Shown here piece by piece: positions 53,256 to 61,195 of a stretch of DNA of 64,000 nt. Source of the stretch: Nocardioides sp. SR21 (lineage in GTDB: Bacteria; Actinomycetota; Actinomycetes; Propionibacteriales; Nocardioidaceae); assembly GCF_022761125.1 (NCBI RefSeq), contig NZ_JAKWJR010000010.1:62001-126000 (forward strand). The letters are read 5' to 3'. The first letter of the stretch is position 1, and each line of letters starts with the position of its first letter. The notes beneath the pieces are model-generated. The model saw only the letters and a list, made by a program, of their open reading frames with translations. It made no database searches and was not told where the DNA came from. The position numbers and the translations under genes were made by a program.

Positions 53256-53280
53256 GCAAGTCGAGTCCGTGGAGATGGCG

Positions 53281-53652
53281 ATGAAGATCGGAGAGCTGGC
53301 CGAGCGAACAGGGGCGAGCGTTCGGTCCCTGCGCTACTACGAGCAGCGCGGCCTCCTCCGGTCCGAGCGGACCGTGGGCAACCAACGCGAGTACGACCAC
53401 GCGGCGGTCGACCGGGTCGGGCTCATCCGCAACCTGCTCGCCGCGGGCCTCTCGACCGAGACCATCGACGACGTGCTCCCGTGCATGAGTGAGCCAGCGA
53501 ACCAGACCCCTCGACTGACCCGGACGCTGCTGGCCGAGCGCTCGCGCCTCGATGCCGAGATCGCCCGCCTCGAGGAGACCAGGCGCCTCCTCGACGACGT
53601 CATCGCACAGGCTCCTCGAGACACGGACTCGAGGGCGGGATCCGAGCCGTGA
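53281..53652 (+). CDS. MerR-family transcriptional regulator
   Basis: A 123-residue MerR protein: MKIGELAERTGASVRSLRYYEQRGLLRSER is the winged HTH, followed by a dimerisation helix (RTLLAERSRLDAEIARLEETRRLLDDVIA). There are no cysteine ligands in the C-terminal part, so it does not look metal-sensing; members of this type respond to organic compounds or oxidative stress. The ATG at 53281 follows GGAG; 53275 is an alternative. It is divergent from the VOC gene. Confidence 0.9.
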   Translation: MKIGELAERTGASVRSLRYYEQRGLLRSERTVGNQREYDHAAVDRVGLIRNLLAAGLSTETIDDVLPCMSEPANQTPRLTRTLLAERSRLDAEIARLEETRRLLDDVIAQAPRDTDSRAGSEP

Positions 53653-53744
53653 TGGCACGGAGCCTTCGAGGATGTCTGCTGCGCGCGCAGCACGGCGAGA
53701 CCCCGGGCGCAGCGGACCGTAGAGGCGGGTAGTCGAGTCGCTCC

Positions 53745-54125
53745 TCAGCCAACGGAAGCCGTCATGCGAATGGAGACGAGCAAGCCCGGGATCTCGGCTC
53801 CCAGCTTGGCCGCGTAGCGCGCCGGTGGATCAGACGGGAACCACCGTGCGTACTCCTCGTTCATGCCCACGAAGTCGCCCGGATCGGCGAGCAGCACGCC
53901 TACCTCGACGACGTCGTCGAGCGTGCCGCCGGCCTCGCGCAGGATGGCCTCGCAGTTCGTCAACGCCTGCCGGGTCTGAGCCTGGATGCTGTCGCCGGCC
54001 AGGTGACCCGTGCTCGGGTCGATGCCGGTCGTTCCTGAGATGAACACCTGGGAGCCCGCTTTGACTCCCTGGCTGAAGAACGGCGAGCTCGGTGCGTTCG
54101 GTGTCGTGATGATCTGGCGCGGCAT
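53745..54125 (-). CDS. RidA-family (YjgF/UK114) protein
   Basis: A 126-residue RidA-like protein (MPRQIITTPNAPSSPFFSQGVKAGSQVFISGTTGIDPSTG; VGVLLADPGDFVGMNEEYARWFPSDPPAR). RidA proteins deaminate reactive enamine/imine intermediates. The substrate-anchoring Arg of classical RidA (R-x-A) is seen in PPARYAAKL. It is a single gene and may protect pyridoxal-phosphate enzymes or act on an aromatic imine. Confidence 0.9.
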   Translation of the reverse strand: MPRQIITTPNAPSSPFFSQGVKAGSQVFISGTTGIDPSTGHLAGDSIQAQTRQALTNCEAILREAGGTLDDVVEVGVLLADPGDFVGMNEEYARWFPSDPPARYAAKLGAEIPGLLVSIRMTASVG

Positions 54126-54302
54126 CTCGGACCTCCTGGCCGATGGTCCCACTGTCCGAAGCGGCTGGGAAGGCACCCCGACCAGGGGCCTGCCTGCGCT
54201 GGAAGGCGGCGGATCGACGTACCTGCCCACACCCGCGAGGCTGTGGCCGACGAGATGCCCACGCCCGTCGCGGGCTACGACTCCCAGAACGGGCTGCGTC
54301 GT

Positions 54303-54449
54303 CTAGAAGCTGCCGCCGCCGCTTCCGCTGCCCCACTGATCGTGCTGCGACCACCGCGGGTCACCGAGACCGGCGCGCCTGCGCTTCCTGTCGACCCAGA
54401 ATGCGATTCCGGCGATCGCGAGGACGACGACGAGCAGCAGCAACCACAT
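54303..54449 (-). CDS. Small single-helix membrane protein
   Basis: A 48-residue open frame, ATG 54449 to TAG 54303, preceded by AAGGAAG. MWLLLLVVVLAIAGIAFWV is one membrane helix, followed by a basic DRKRRR stop-transfer and a Gly/Ser-rich C-terminus (GSGSGGGSF). The hydrophobic start, positive-inside residues and ribosome-binding site support real coding. No family is recognised. Confidence 0.65.
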   Translation of the reverse strand: MWLLLLVVVLAIAGIAFWVDRKRRRAGLGDPRWSQHDQWGSGSGGGSF

Positions 54450-54689
54450 CACGGCCACTTCCTTCTGGAGAGTTCATCTCGATAGTCCTCCATCCCACGC
54501 GTGCGGTCCACGTCATGGCGGCCCGGCGGCGCTCCGGATGCGCTCGCTGGTCGGGCATCCGATGAAGGCGCTCCTCGAGGTCGTTGCGAGCAGCGACGCG
54601 CTGGCAGGCAGCTCTTGACAGGTCCAGCATCCGCAACCTGGACTGGCTCGCGGGACCCGACTGGTCCGGCTACCGCGAAGGGAGTGGGC

Positions 54690-55226
54690 ATGCCGACGCG
54701 CGCGCGAGCCGTGATCGTCACGTTGCTTGCCCTCCTGGCGGGCGGCTGTGGCGACGAGGAGACCGCGATACCTGCCGACGCGGTATCTGAGGCGAGCGGC
54801 ATCGTGGGCAGTAGCGCCGACGACGCCCTCACCCTCGCGCCGGCCGACATCGAACGCCTGGCGACCCAGGCGAACGTCAAGCAGGACGTCCTCGAGTCGG
54901 TCGCGTCGACGCTTGCCGAGGGAGACGTCTGGACGCAGTCGATGAGCGGGGTACGGACCATCTACGACGATGCTCCCGAGGGGGTGCCGTCCACCCTGGT
55001 CGACGTGGCGTGCAAGGCCGTAGCCACCAACATCCACACCGACTACCAGCTGCACTACGCGATCTTCCAGCGGGTCAACGGATTCAACGAGCAGGAGATC
55101 GACGGTCTCACGGAGACGACGTTCGATCTTTACCACGCGCTCTACGAGGCCAGCCGCAGCGACGAAGCCGAGGACCGTGCGGCCGCGGCGCTCACCTGTC
55201 ACACACTCGCGGAGATGCAGGGCTGA
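54690..55226 (+). CDS. Putative lipoprotein
   Basis: A 178-residue protein with an N-terminal basic/hydrophobic stretch (RARAVIVTLLALLAGGC) whose lipobox LAGGC makes it a likely lipoprotein, cut before Cys20. The mature part is acidic and mostly helical. The ATG at 54690 follows AAGGGAG; the frame continues upstream but without a signal. No family was recognised. It stands alone. Confidence 0.8.
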   Translation: MPTRARAVIVTLLALLAGGCGDEETAIPADAVSEASGIVGSSADDALTLAPADIERLATQANVKQDVLESVASTLAEGDVWTQSMSGVRTIYDDAPEGVPSTLVDVACKAVATNIHTDYQLHYAIFQRVNGFNEQEIDGLTETTFDLYHALYEASRSDEAEDRAAAALTCHTLAEMQG

Positions 55227-55375
55227 GGCTCGCCCAGCAGACGTCGCGATGGTCGGATGACGACGAACAGAACTGCCGCCTGATGTGCGCCGTGTCGCGG
55301 CGGACAGATGCACACGTCGCTCAACACGGATCGCGAGTCGCGGCATCCGGGGTCGGCGCCGATACATTCGGCGAC

Positions 55376-55855
55376 ATGGCTGCGCGAGAGGCGACCGTTG
55401 CCGACGTCGAGCGCATGGTCGAGCTGGCGGACAGGGCGAGACGCGAGTACGAACCGCATGCCCCGGTGTTTCAGCGACCCGCCGCCAACGCCAAGGATGT
55501 TCACCGGCCCTGGCTCTCCGAGCTTGTCGAGCACCTCGACGTAGGAACATTCGTGCACGAGGACTCCCACGGCGACGTGGACGGCTTCGTCATCGTCACC
55601 ACCCTGAACGCCCCACCCGTCTACGACCCCGGCGGCCTCTCATCGCTCATCGATGATTTCGCAGTGTCGTCCCCTGACAGGTGGGAGACGGCAGGCGCCG
55701 CACTGCTGGACGAAGCGACAGCCTGGGCACGGGCGCGGGGTGCCGTCCAGGTCGTGGTGGCGTCGGGTCCTCACGACGGACCGAAGCGTGCCGCGCTCCA
55801 GGCAGCCGGCCTGGTCGTCGCATCCGAGTGGTTCACGGCGCCGCTCGAGTCCTGA
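55376..55855 (+). CDS. GNAT-family acetyltransferase-like protein
   Basis: A 159-residue protein with a GNAT-like plan: REATVADVERMVELADRARREYE at the N-terminus, a central beta sheet (VDGFVIVTTL), and WETAGAALLDEATAWARARGAVQVVVASG with the C-terminal strand. The acetyl-CoA Q/RxxGxG/A loop is weak (DRWETAGAA), so catalysis is not certain. A single gene. Confidence 0.75.
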   Translation: MAAREATVADVERMVELADRARREYEPHAPVFQRPAANAKDVHRPWLSELVEHLDVGTFVHEDSHGDVDGFVIVTTLNAPPVYDPGGLSSLIDDFAVSSPDRWETAGAALLDEATAWARARGAVQVVVASGPHDGPKRAALQAAGLVVASEWFTAPLES

Positions 55856-55977
55856 CGAGACCCCGTTCCCGTTGCTGTGCGCGGTAGATCAACGCGTCCG
55901 GCTCGCGACGGAAGCGCGGGCGACGCCTGCCGGTCCGCAACGCGAGGCCGCTCATCGGCATCAGTGTCTGACGCTGG

Positions 55978-56805
55978 TCAGTTCTTGTTGTGTCCCAGCG
56001 ATCGTGCGTGGAGGACGTCCTTCCAGTACGACTCGCGCTGAAGGACGTGGTCGTCGTCGGTTCGCATCGACCAGTACTCCAGAAGAGCGAACCGCATGTT
56101 GGTTCGGTAGTACTCGTCACCCTTCTCATCGAGGAGTGCCTTCAGCCCGACGTTCCCTCCGTGCAACGTGGCCGCGTAGGTAGCCCAGCGTTGCCAGATC
56201 CCAGTGTCGCCGTACGCCGAGCCGACGTACCGCTGTCCGGTCTCTCTGTCGTGGATGACGTAGACGCCCTTCATGCTCTCCAACGCGATCCGCCAGTCGG
56301 CCCTGGCCTGGCTGACGACTGCCTGAAGATCGGCGAGGCTGTGGTTGATCCGGTCGTGGCCCGGAAACGGGTCGCCGGCGAAGGGCGCCTCGAGGATGGA
56401 GGAGACCGTCACCATCGGAAGGACCGACTCCATCCGCTGGCGAATGTTGCGGCCAGACCTCTTGTGGCGGAGCCAGAGCCGACGAACGAACGGACCCATC
56501 AGGTCGTCGCGCAGCGCCACCTTGTACGACTGTGCATGCGGTTCGGGCCCGCGCTCGAGGACTTGCCAGATTCCACCGAAGAGCCAGAGCGTCGCGTCGT
56601 GCTTGTCCTGAGCCACGGAGAAGATGAAGTCGCGGTTGAAGTCGTTGTTCACACTTCTCCACGAGTTCCAGCCCTGCCATTCCTCGGGGCTGGTCGCTAG
56701 AACGTCGATGGGGTGCTTGACCTGGTTCCAGACGGCGAAGTGGACCTTGTACTGCCTCGGGTCGAAGCCCTCGGGCACGACGCTGCTCAGCGGGATGGCC
56801 TCCAT
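55978..56805 (-). CDS. GIY-YIG nuclease-domain protein
   Basis: A 275-residue protein. The C-terminal GIY-YIG domain (about 178-270) shows GVYVI (180-184), RYVGSA (192-197), Arg206 in WQRWATY and the catalytic Glu258 in RESYWKDVL, so it looks active. The N-terminal 175 residues (VHFAVWNQVKHPIDVLATSPEEWQGWNSW; an FIFSVAQD strand) match no domain I know and may give target specificity. No methyltransferase or partner is adjacent. The gene is clearly less GC-rich than its neighbours, suggesting transfer. A standalone GIY-YIG restriction-like or repair nuclease are the main readings. Confidence 0.8.
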   Translation of the reverse strand: MEAIPLSSVVPEGFDPRQYKVHFAVWNQVKHPIDVLATSPEEWQGWNSWRSVNNDFNRDFIFSVAQDKHDATLWLFGGIWQVLERGPEPHAQSYKVALRDDLMGPFVRRLWLRHKRSGRNIRQRMESVLPMVTVSSILEAPFAGDPFPGHDRINHSLADLQAVVSQARADWRIALESMKGVYVIHDRETGQRYVGSAYGDTGIWQRWATYAATLHGGNVGLKALLDEKGDEYYRTNMRFALLEYWSMRTDDDHVLQRESYWKDVLHARSLGHNKN

Positions 56806-57136
56806 ATCGAGACCCTAGACGGGTGGGTATCGCGATCCTCGCGGCTGCCTCGCGGCAGTGGGACGACCAGCCAGGGCCCCCGAAGCAATCGAACGTACGC
56901 CATCGACGGGTCCCTGGGCGTTCAGCTCAGCAAGCTCGGGTTCGAACTCGGAGCCGCCTCTCAGCTGGCCGGGGAGCGACGAGCCTTCACATCCGGGCAA
57001 CGTTCCCGCCCCCGAAGAAGGCCTGGCGCCAGTGACCACGTCGCAAGCATGGGTGGCCCCGCTGGTGGCGACATGCCCGCACTCCTGAACGTCCGCCATC
57101 AGCAGGTCCGCAAGGCCCGGTAGGTGCCTTGCTGTA
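56806..57136. other. 331-bp gap without a recognisable gene
   Basis: The region between the GIY-YIG gene and the PuuD-like gene has only overlapping short frames. It is mixed in composition and may be an old junction between the accessory stretch and the catabolic block. No repeat, tRNA or integrase remnant could be made out. Confidence 0.45.
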
Positions 57137-57862
57137 CTACCGACGCCCGGCCGCCACCACAGCGCTGAACACCGCGAGCTGCTGCGGATCAGTCGCCCAG
57201 GTGTCCTCGGGGTGCCACTGCACGCCGAGGAACCAGCCCGGCGCCTGCGGGATCTCGACGCCCTCGATGACACCCTCCTCGGAGCGCGCGACGACGTGCA
57301 TGCCCTCGCCGAGCGAGGCGAGGCACTGGTGGTGGTAGCAGGAGGACTCGATCTTGTCGCCGACCACCGAGGACAGCAGCGAGCCCTCGTCGACCGCGAT
57401 CGCGTGGACGCGGTGGCGGTGGTGGCGCATCTCGCCGTACGTCTCGTCCATGTCCTGCACGACCGTGCCGCCGCGCGCCGCGTTGACGACCTGGAGGCCG
57501 CGGCAGACCGCGAGCAGCGGGATGCCCCGGGCGAGGCAGACCCGGGCGACGGCGAGGTCGAAGGCGTCCTGCTCGTCGTCGACGTCATAGAGGGTGGCGT
57601 GGGCCTCCTGGCCGCTCCAGTGCGCGGCGAGGTCGCCGCCGCCGGGGAGCAGGACGCCGTCCGCGACCTCGAGCCGCGACGCGACCTCAGCGTCGTCAGC
57701 AATACCGGCGGGTGCATGGGGGTGGATCACCAGCGGCTCTCCCCCGGCGGCCCACACGGCCTCGACCAGGTTGCGCGAGGTCACCTCCGCGCCGGACCGC
57801 AGCGCCGAGGCGCTGGTCGAGAAGCGTGCGGGGATCGCGATGCGCGGGCGGCGCTCACCCAT
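57137..57862 (-). CDS. Class I glutamine-amidotransferase-like hydrolase, PuuD-like (peptidase C26)
   Basis: A 241-residue member of the gamma-glutamyl hydrolase/PuuD group. The nucleophile is the Cys in LAVCRGLQVVN, and the His/Glu pair is in GVQWHPEDT. PuuD cleaves gamma-glutamyl-GABA to free the carboxylic acid. It is the last gene of the HPC-type operon, overlapping the aldehyde dehydrogenase by 8 nt. Together with the GS-like ligase under the same operator type, a gamma-glutamylated route is likely (inference). Confidence 0.88.
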   Translation of the reverse strand: MGERRPRIAIPARFSTSASALRSGAEVTSRNLVEAVWAAGGEPLVIHPHAPAGIADDAEVASRLEVADGVLLPGGGDLAAHWSGQEAHATLYDVDDEQDAFDLAVARVCLARGIPLLAVCRGLQVVNAARGGTVVQDMDETYGEMRHHRHRVHAIAVDEGSLLSSVVGDKIESSCYHHQCLASLGEGMHVVARSEEGVIEGVEIPQAPGWFLGVQWHPEDTWATDPQQLAVFSAVVAAGRR

Positions 57863-59351
57863 AGTGGATCCACGTCGTCTTCAGGTCGGTGTACTCGTCC
57901 AGCGCGTGCCGCGACTTGTCGCGACCGAAGCCGGAGAGCTTCACGCCGCCGAACGGCACGCTGAGGTCGCCCTCCTCGTAGCAGTTCACCCAGACCGTGC
58001 CGGCCTTGAGCTTGCGCGAGACGCGGTGCGCCGTACCGAGGTCGGAGGTCCACACCGCGGCGGCCAGGCCGTACGGCGTGTCGCCCGCGACCCGGACCGC
58101 CTCGTCCTCGTCGCCGACCTCGAGCACCGAGAGCACGGGAGCGAACAGCTCCTCGCGGACCAGCAGGTTGTCGGGCGCGAGGCCGGTGACGACGGTCGGC
58201 TCGAGGTAGGGGCCTCCGCTCTCCGATCGCGTACGCCGGCCGCCGACGCGGACCTGCCCGCCGGCCGCGACACCTTCGTCGAGCTGGCCGAGGATCCGCT
58301 CCAGGGAGCGCTCGTCCACGACCGGGCCCATCTTGGTGGCGGGGTCGAGCGGGTCCCCGGGCGCCCACTGCGCCGACGTCTCGACGATGCGCGAGACGAC
58401 CTGCTCGGCGACGTCGCGGTGCACGACCAGGCGCGAGCCCGCCGTGCACATCTCGCCCGAGTTGAAGAAGATCGCCCAGGCGGCGGTGTCCGCGGCGGCG
58501 TCGAGGTCGGGGGCGTCGGGAAGGATGATGTTCGGCGACTTCCCGCCGAGCTCGAGGTAGACCCGCTTGAGGTTGCTGTCCGCGGAGTACCGCAGGAAGT
58601 GCCGGCCGACGGCGGTCGATCCCGTGAACGTCAGGATGTCGACGTCGTGGTGCTCCCCCAGCGCGCGACCGACGACGACGCCGTCTCCGCTCAGCACGTT
58701 GAGGACGCCCGGTGGGAGCCCGGCCTCGAGCCCGAGCTCGGCCACCCGCTGCATCGACAGCGGTGACTGCTCGGCGGTCTTGAGCACGACGGTGCAGCCG
58801 GCGGCGAGCGCCGGGCCGATCTTCCAACCGGCCAGGGTCAGCGGGAAGTTCCACGGCACCACGGCCGCGACGACTCCGGCGGGCTCGCGGGTGACCAGCG
58901 AGAGGTCCCCGTCGGTGGTCGGCGTGATCTCGCCGTGCTCCTTGTCGGCGAGCTCGCCGTAGTAGCGCAGCGTCCGGACCAGCGCGCGCAGCTCGATCTC
59001 GTGAGCGATCCGGATCGGCTTGCCCATCTCGAGGCTGATCAGCAGCGCGAGCTCGTCGCGGTGCCGGTCGACCAGGGCAGCGAACGCCTGCAGGATCTCG
59101 CCGCGCTCGCGCGGGTGCAGCCGCGGCCACGGGCCGTGGTCGAACGCGCGCCGCGCCTCCGCGACCGCCCGGTCGGCGTCGGCCGCGTCCGCCCACGCGA
59201 GGTCACCCAGGGTCGAGCCGTCCCGCGGCGTGACGATGGACCGCGCGGAAGCCGCCTCGCGGAACTCGCCACCGACGAAGACCCCGCCCGGCACGGACAG
59301 CTCAGCGGCCCGAGCGGCCCAGTCGGTCGTCCCGACGTGATCGGTGGTCAT
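57855..59351 (-). CDS. NAD-dependent aldehyde dehydrogenase (PuuC-like)
   Basis: A 498-residue ALDH-superfamily enzyme. VVPWNFPLTLAGWKIGPALAAGCTVVLKTAEQSPLS opens the NAD domain, LELGGKSPN carries the general-base Glu, and the nucleophile is the Cys in NSGEMCTAGSR. PuuC-type enzymes oxidise gamma-glutamyl-aminoaldehydes or other aldehydes to acids. Its ATG shares one base with the FAH stop, and its 3' end overlaps the PuuD-like gene by 8 nt, which supports joint action. Confidence 0.92.
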   Translation of the reverse strand: MTTDHVGTTDWAARAAELSVPGGVFVGGEFREAASARSIVTPRDGSTLGDLAWADAADADRAVAEARRAFDHGPWPRLHPRERGEILQAFAALVDRHRDELALLISLEMGKPIRIAHEIELRALVRTLRYYGELADKEHGEITPTTDGDLSLVTREPAGVVAAVVPWNFPLTLAGWKIGPALAAGCTVVLKTAEQSPLSMQRVAELGLEAGLPPGVLNVLSGDGVVVGRALGEHHDVDILTFTGSTAVGRHFLRYSADSNLKRVYLELGGKSPNIILPDAPDLDAAADTAAWAIFFNSGEMCTAGSRLVVHRDVAEQVVSRIVETSAQWAPGDPLDPATKMGPVVDERSLERILGQLDEGVAAGGQVRVGGRRTRSESGGPYLEPTVVTGLAPDNLLVREELFAPVLSVLEVGDEDEAVRVAGDTPYGLAAAVWTSDLGTAHRVSRKLKAGTVWVNCYEEGDLSVPFGGVKLSGFGRDKSRHALDEYTDLKTTWIHYG

Positions 59352-60211
59352 CAGTGCGCCGCGGGCTTCGGCTTGCGGATGCCGCGGAACTCCCAGTCGC
59401 CACCCTGGGCGGTCGACAGGACCTCCTCGGACTCGGTCACCTGGGCGCCGACGTCGGTGCGGATCGGCGTCGGGCCGGACACGATGTGGTTGCGCAGCGT
59501 GCCGAGGCCCTCGACCTCCACCTCGACGACGTCGCCGGGATAGACGGTGCGCGAGATGGCCGGCGTACCGGACAGCAGCAGGTCGCCGGGCTGCAGCGTG
59601 ATCGTGCGCGCGATGTCCGCGACGAGGTAGTGCATGTCCCACTCCATCTCGTCGGTGTTGCCGTCCTGCTTCACCTCCCCGTTCACCCGGGTCTGGATGC
59701 CCTTGCCGCGGAAGTCCCAGCCCTCGATGACGCCGGGGCCGACCGGGCACAGCGTGTCCGCGCCCTTCACCCGCAGCATCGAGCCGGAGTCGGTGTCGCG
59801 GAAGTCGTGCAGGCCGTAGTCGTTCGCGACCGTGAAGCCGCGGATGTAGTCACCCGCCTCGGCCGGCGAGATGTTGCGCGCCGTGCGCCCGATGACGATC
59901 GCGATCTCGCCCTCGTAGTTGAGCCACTTGCAGCCCTCGGGCCGCACGACCGCGGCGTCGTGGGAGTTCAGCGCCGAGACCGGCTTGTGGAAATACGTCG
60001 GTGCCGGCGGCAGCGTCGTCTGCATCTCGCGCACCCGGCTGATGTAGTTCAGGTGCACGCACACGATCTTCGACGGGGTGACCGGCGGCAGGTGGCGGGC
60101 CTCGGCGATCGCCACCTCGCGGCCGTCGCCGGCGACCAGGGACTCGCCGTGGCGTACGACGTCGACGGGGTTGCCGTCGAGCAGGATGCGGCGCGTCTCG
60201 CGCAGGGTCAT
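59351..60211 (-). CDS. Fumarylacetoacetate-hydrolase-family protein (HpaG-like)
   Basis: A 286-residue FAH-fold enzyme. CVHLNYISRVREMQTTLPPAPTYFHKPVSALNSHD is the substrate loop; the metal-binding acidic residues are in NYEGEIAIVIG and in RGFTVANDYGLHDFRD; GTPAISRTVYPGDVVEVEVEGLG follows. In the homoprotocatechuate route, FAH proteins act as the 2-hydroxyhepta-2,4-diene-1,7-dioate isomerase/decarboxylase (HpaG). Position between the extradiol dioxygenase and an ALDH fits that. Confidence 0.88.
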   Translation of the reverse strand: MTLRETRRILLDGNPVDVVRHGESLVAGDGREVAIAEARHLPPVTPSKIVCVHLNYISRVREMQTTLPPAPTYFHKPVSALNSHDAAVVRPEGCKWLNYEGEIAIVIGRTARNISPAEAGDYIRGFTVANDYGLHDFRDTDSGSMLRVKGADTLCPVGPGVIEGWDFRGKGIQTRVNGEVKQDGNTDEMEWDMHYLVADIARTITLQPGDLLLSGTPAISRTVYPGDVVEVEVEGLGTLRNHIVSGPTPIRTDVGAQVTESEEVLSTAQGGDWEFRGIRKPKPAAH

Positions 60212-60232
60212 CGGTGTTCCTCGTCTTCTGGG

Positions 60233-61192
60233 TCAGCCGGCAGCCGGTACGTCGGCGCCGGGTGCGCCCATCTGGCGCACGTAGTCGGGGTCGGTCGGGG
60301 TCTCGTTCGCGGGCGGGAAGCCACCCTCGGGGCGGTCGAACCACAGGTGCACCTGGCCGGTGCCGATCGAGTTCTCGTACTCGCCGTACTGGCGGGCCGG
60401 CGCGGTGCAGCTCTCCTCGCCGAGGGCGCCGATCATCATCAGGTAGTGCATGAACTTGGCCTCCGGTCGGTAGCGGAGGAACTCGGGCATCGTGTCGAGG
60501 ACCCGCTTGTGGTCGCCGGACTTGAACCACTCGATGCGCTCGAGGTCGGCCTGCAGGGCCCCCGATGAGAAGATGTGCTCGTGGCCGGCGGCCTCGTGGT
60601 CGCGCAGCTGGCGCAGCGACCAGAACGTGTGCGACAGCGCGCCGGACGCGATCAGCAGCACCTTGCGGTCCGACTCGGCGATCGCCTCGCCGAGGGCACG
60701 GCCGAGGCGGAGGCTGTCCTCGCCGTCGGCGGTCTGGCAGACCCCGATGGAGATCCACTTCTTGTCGGGCAGGCCGGCGCCGAGGAACTCCCAGAGGTTC
60801 GTGGTCGCGTAGAAGATCGGCAGCGAGTGGTCGTCGATCGCGGTGATCCACGTCGAGTGCTTCGCGGCCTTGCTCGCGATGAGGTGCGCGAGCTCGGGGT
60901 CACCCGGGAAGTCGTACGGACGCCGCTGCATGCCGCGCGGCAGCTCCTCGGAGGTGAACAGCCCGCTGCGCCGGTCCTGCGCGGTGACGACGTACTCGAC
61001 CGTGGTCGCCCAGTGGGAGTCGAGGACGACGACGGTGTCGTAGTCGAGGGTGTCGAAGACCTCGCGGCGCAGCTGGTGCAGCCCCGAGACGAGCGTGGAG
61101 TCCTCACCGTTGTTGAGCTCGCGCCGGATCTCCTCCGACAGCACGATCGTCGGGACGTGCGCCAGCAGCCCGGCGCCCACCACCTCACCCAT
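60233..61192 (-). CDS. hpaD: Class III extradiol dioxygenase, 3,4-dihydroxyphenylacetate 2,3-dioxygenase-like (HpaD)
   Basis: A 319-residue LigB-superfamily ring-cleaving enzyme. GLLAHVPTIVLSEE and VVLDSHWATTVEYVVTAQDRRSG carry the iron-binding His residues, GALSHTFW includes a further conserved His, and the length fits HpaD/HpcB. It would open homoprotocatechuate (3,4-dihydroxyphenylacetate) to 5-carboxymethyl-2-hydroxymuconate semialdehyde. It lies 3 bp after the HpaE-like gene. Other catechol-type substrates remain possible. Confidence 0.87.
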   Translation of the reverse strand: MGEVVGAGLLAHVPTIVLSEEIRRELNNGEDSTLVSGLHQLRREVFDTLDYDTVVVLDSHWATTVEYVVTAQDRRSGLFTSEELPRGMQRRPYDFPGDPELAHLIASKAAKHSTWITAIDDHSLPIFYATTNLWEFLGAGLPDKKWISIGVCQTADGEDSLRLGRALGEAIAESDRKVLLIASGALSHTFWSLRQLRDHEAAGHEHIFSSGALQADLERIEWFKSGDHKRVLDTMPEFLRYRPEAKFMHYLMMIGALGEESCTAPARQYGEYENSIGTGQVHLWFDRPEGGFPPANETPTDPDYVRQMGAPGADVPAAG

Positions 61193-61195
61193 GAC

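Noticed and set aside
54480-54690. TTGACA at about 54616 as a promoter of the lipoprotein gene
   Set aside because: No convincing -10 element was found at 16-19 bp, so it is not listed.
56920-56960. A GGTTCGAA-like stretch that looks like a tRNA T-arm
   Set aside because: The flanking bases do not form a 5-bp T-stem, and no acceptor stem or anticodon arm can be built around it.
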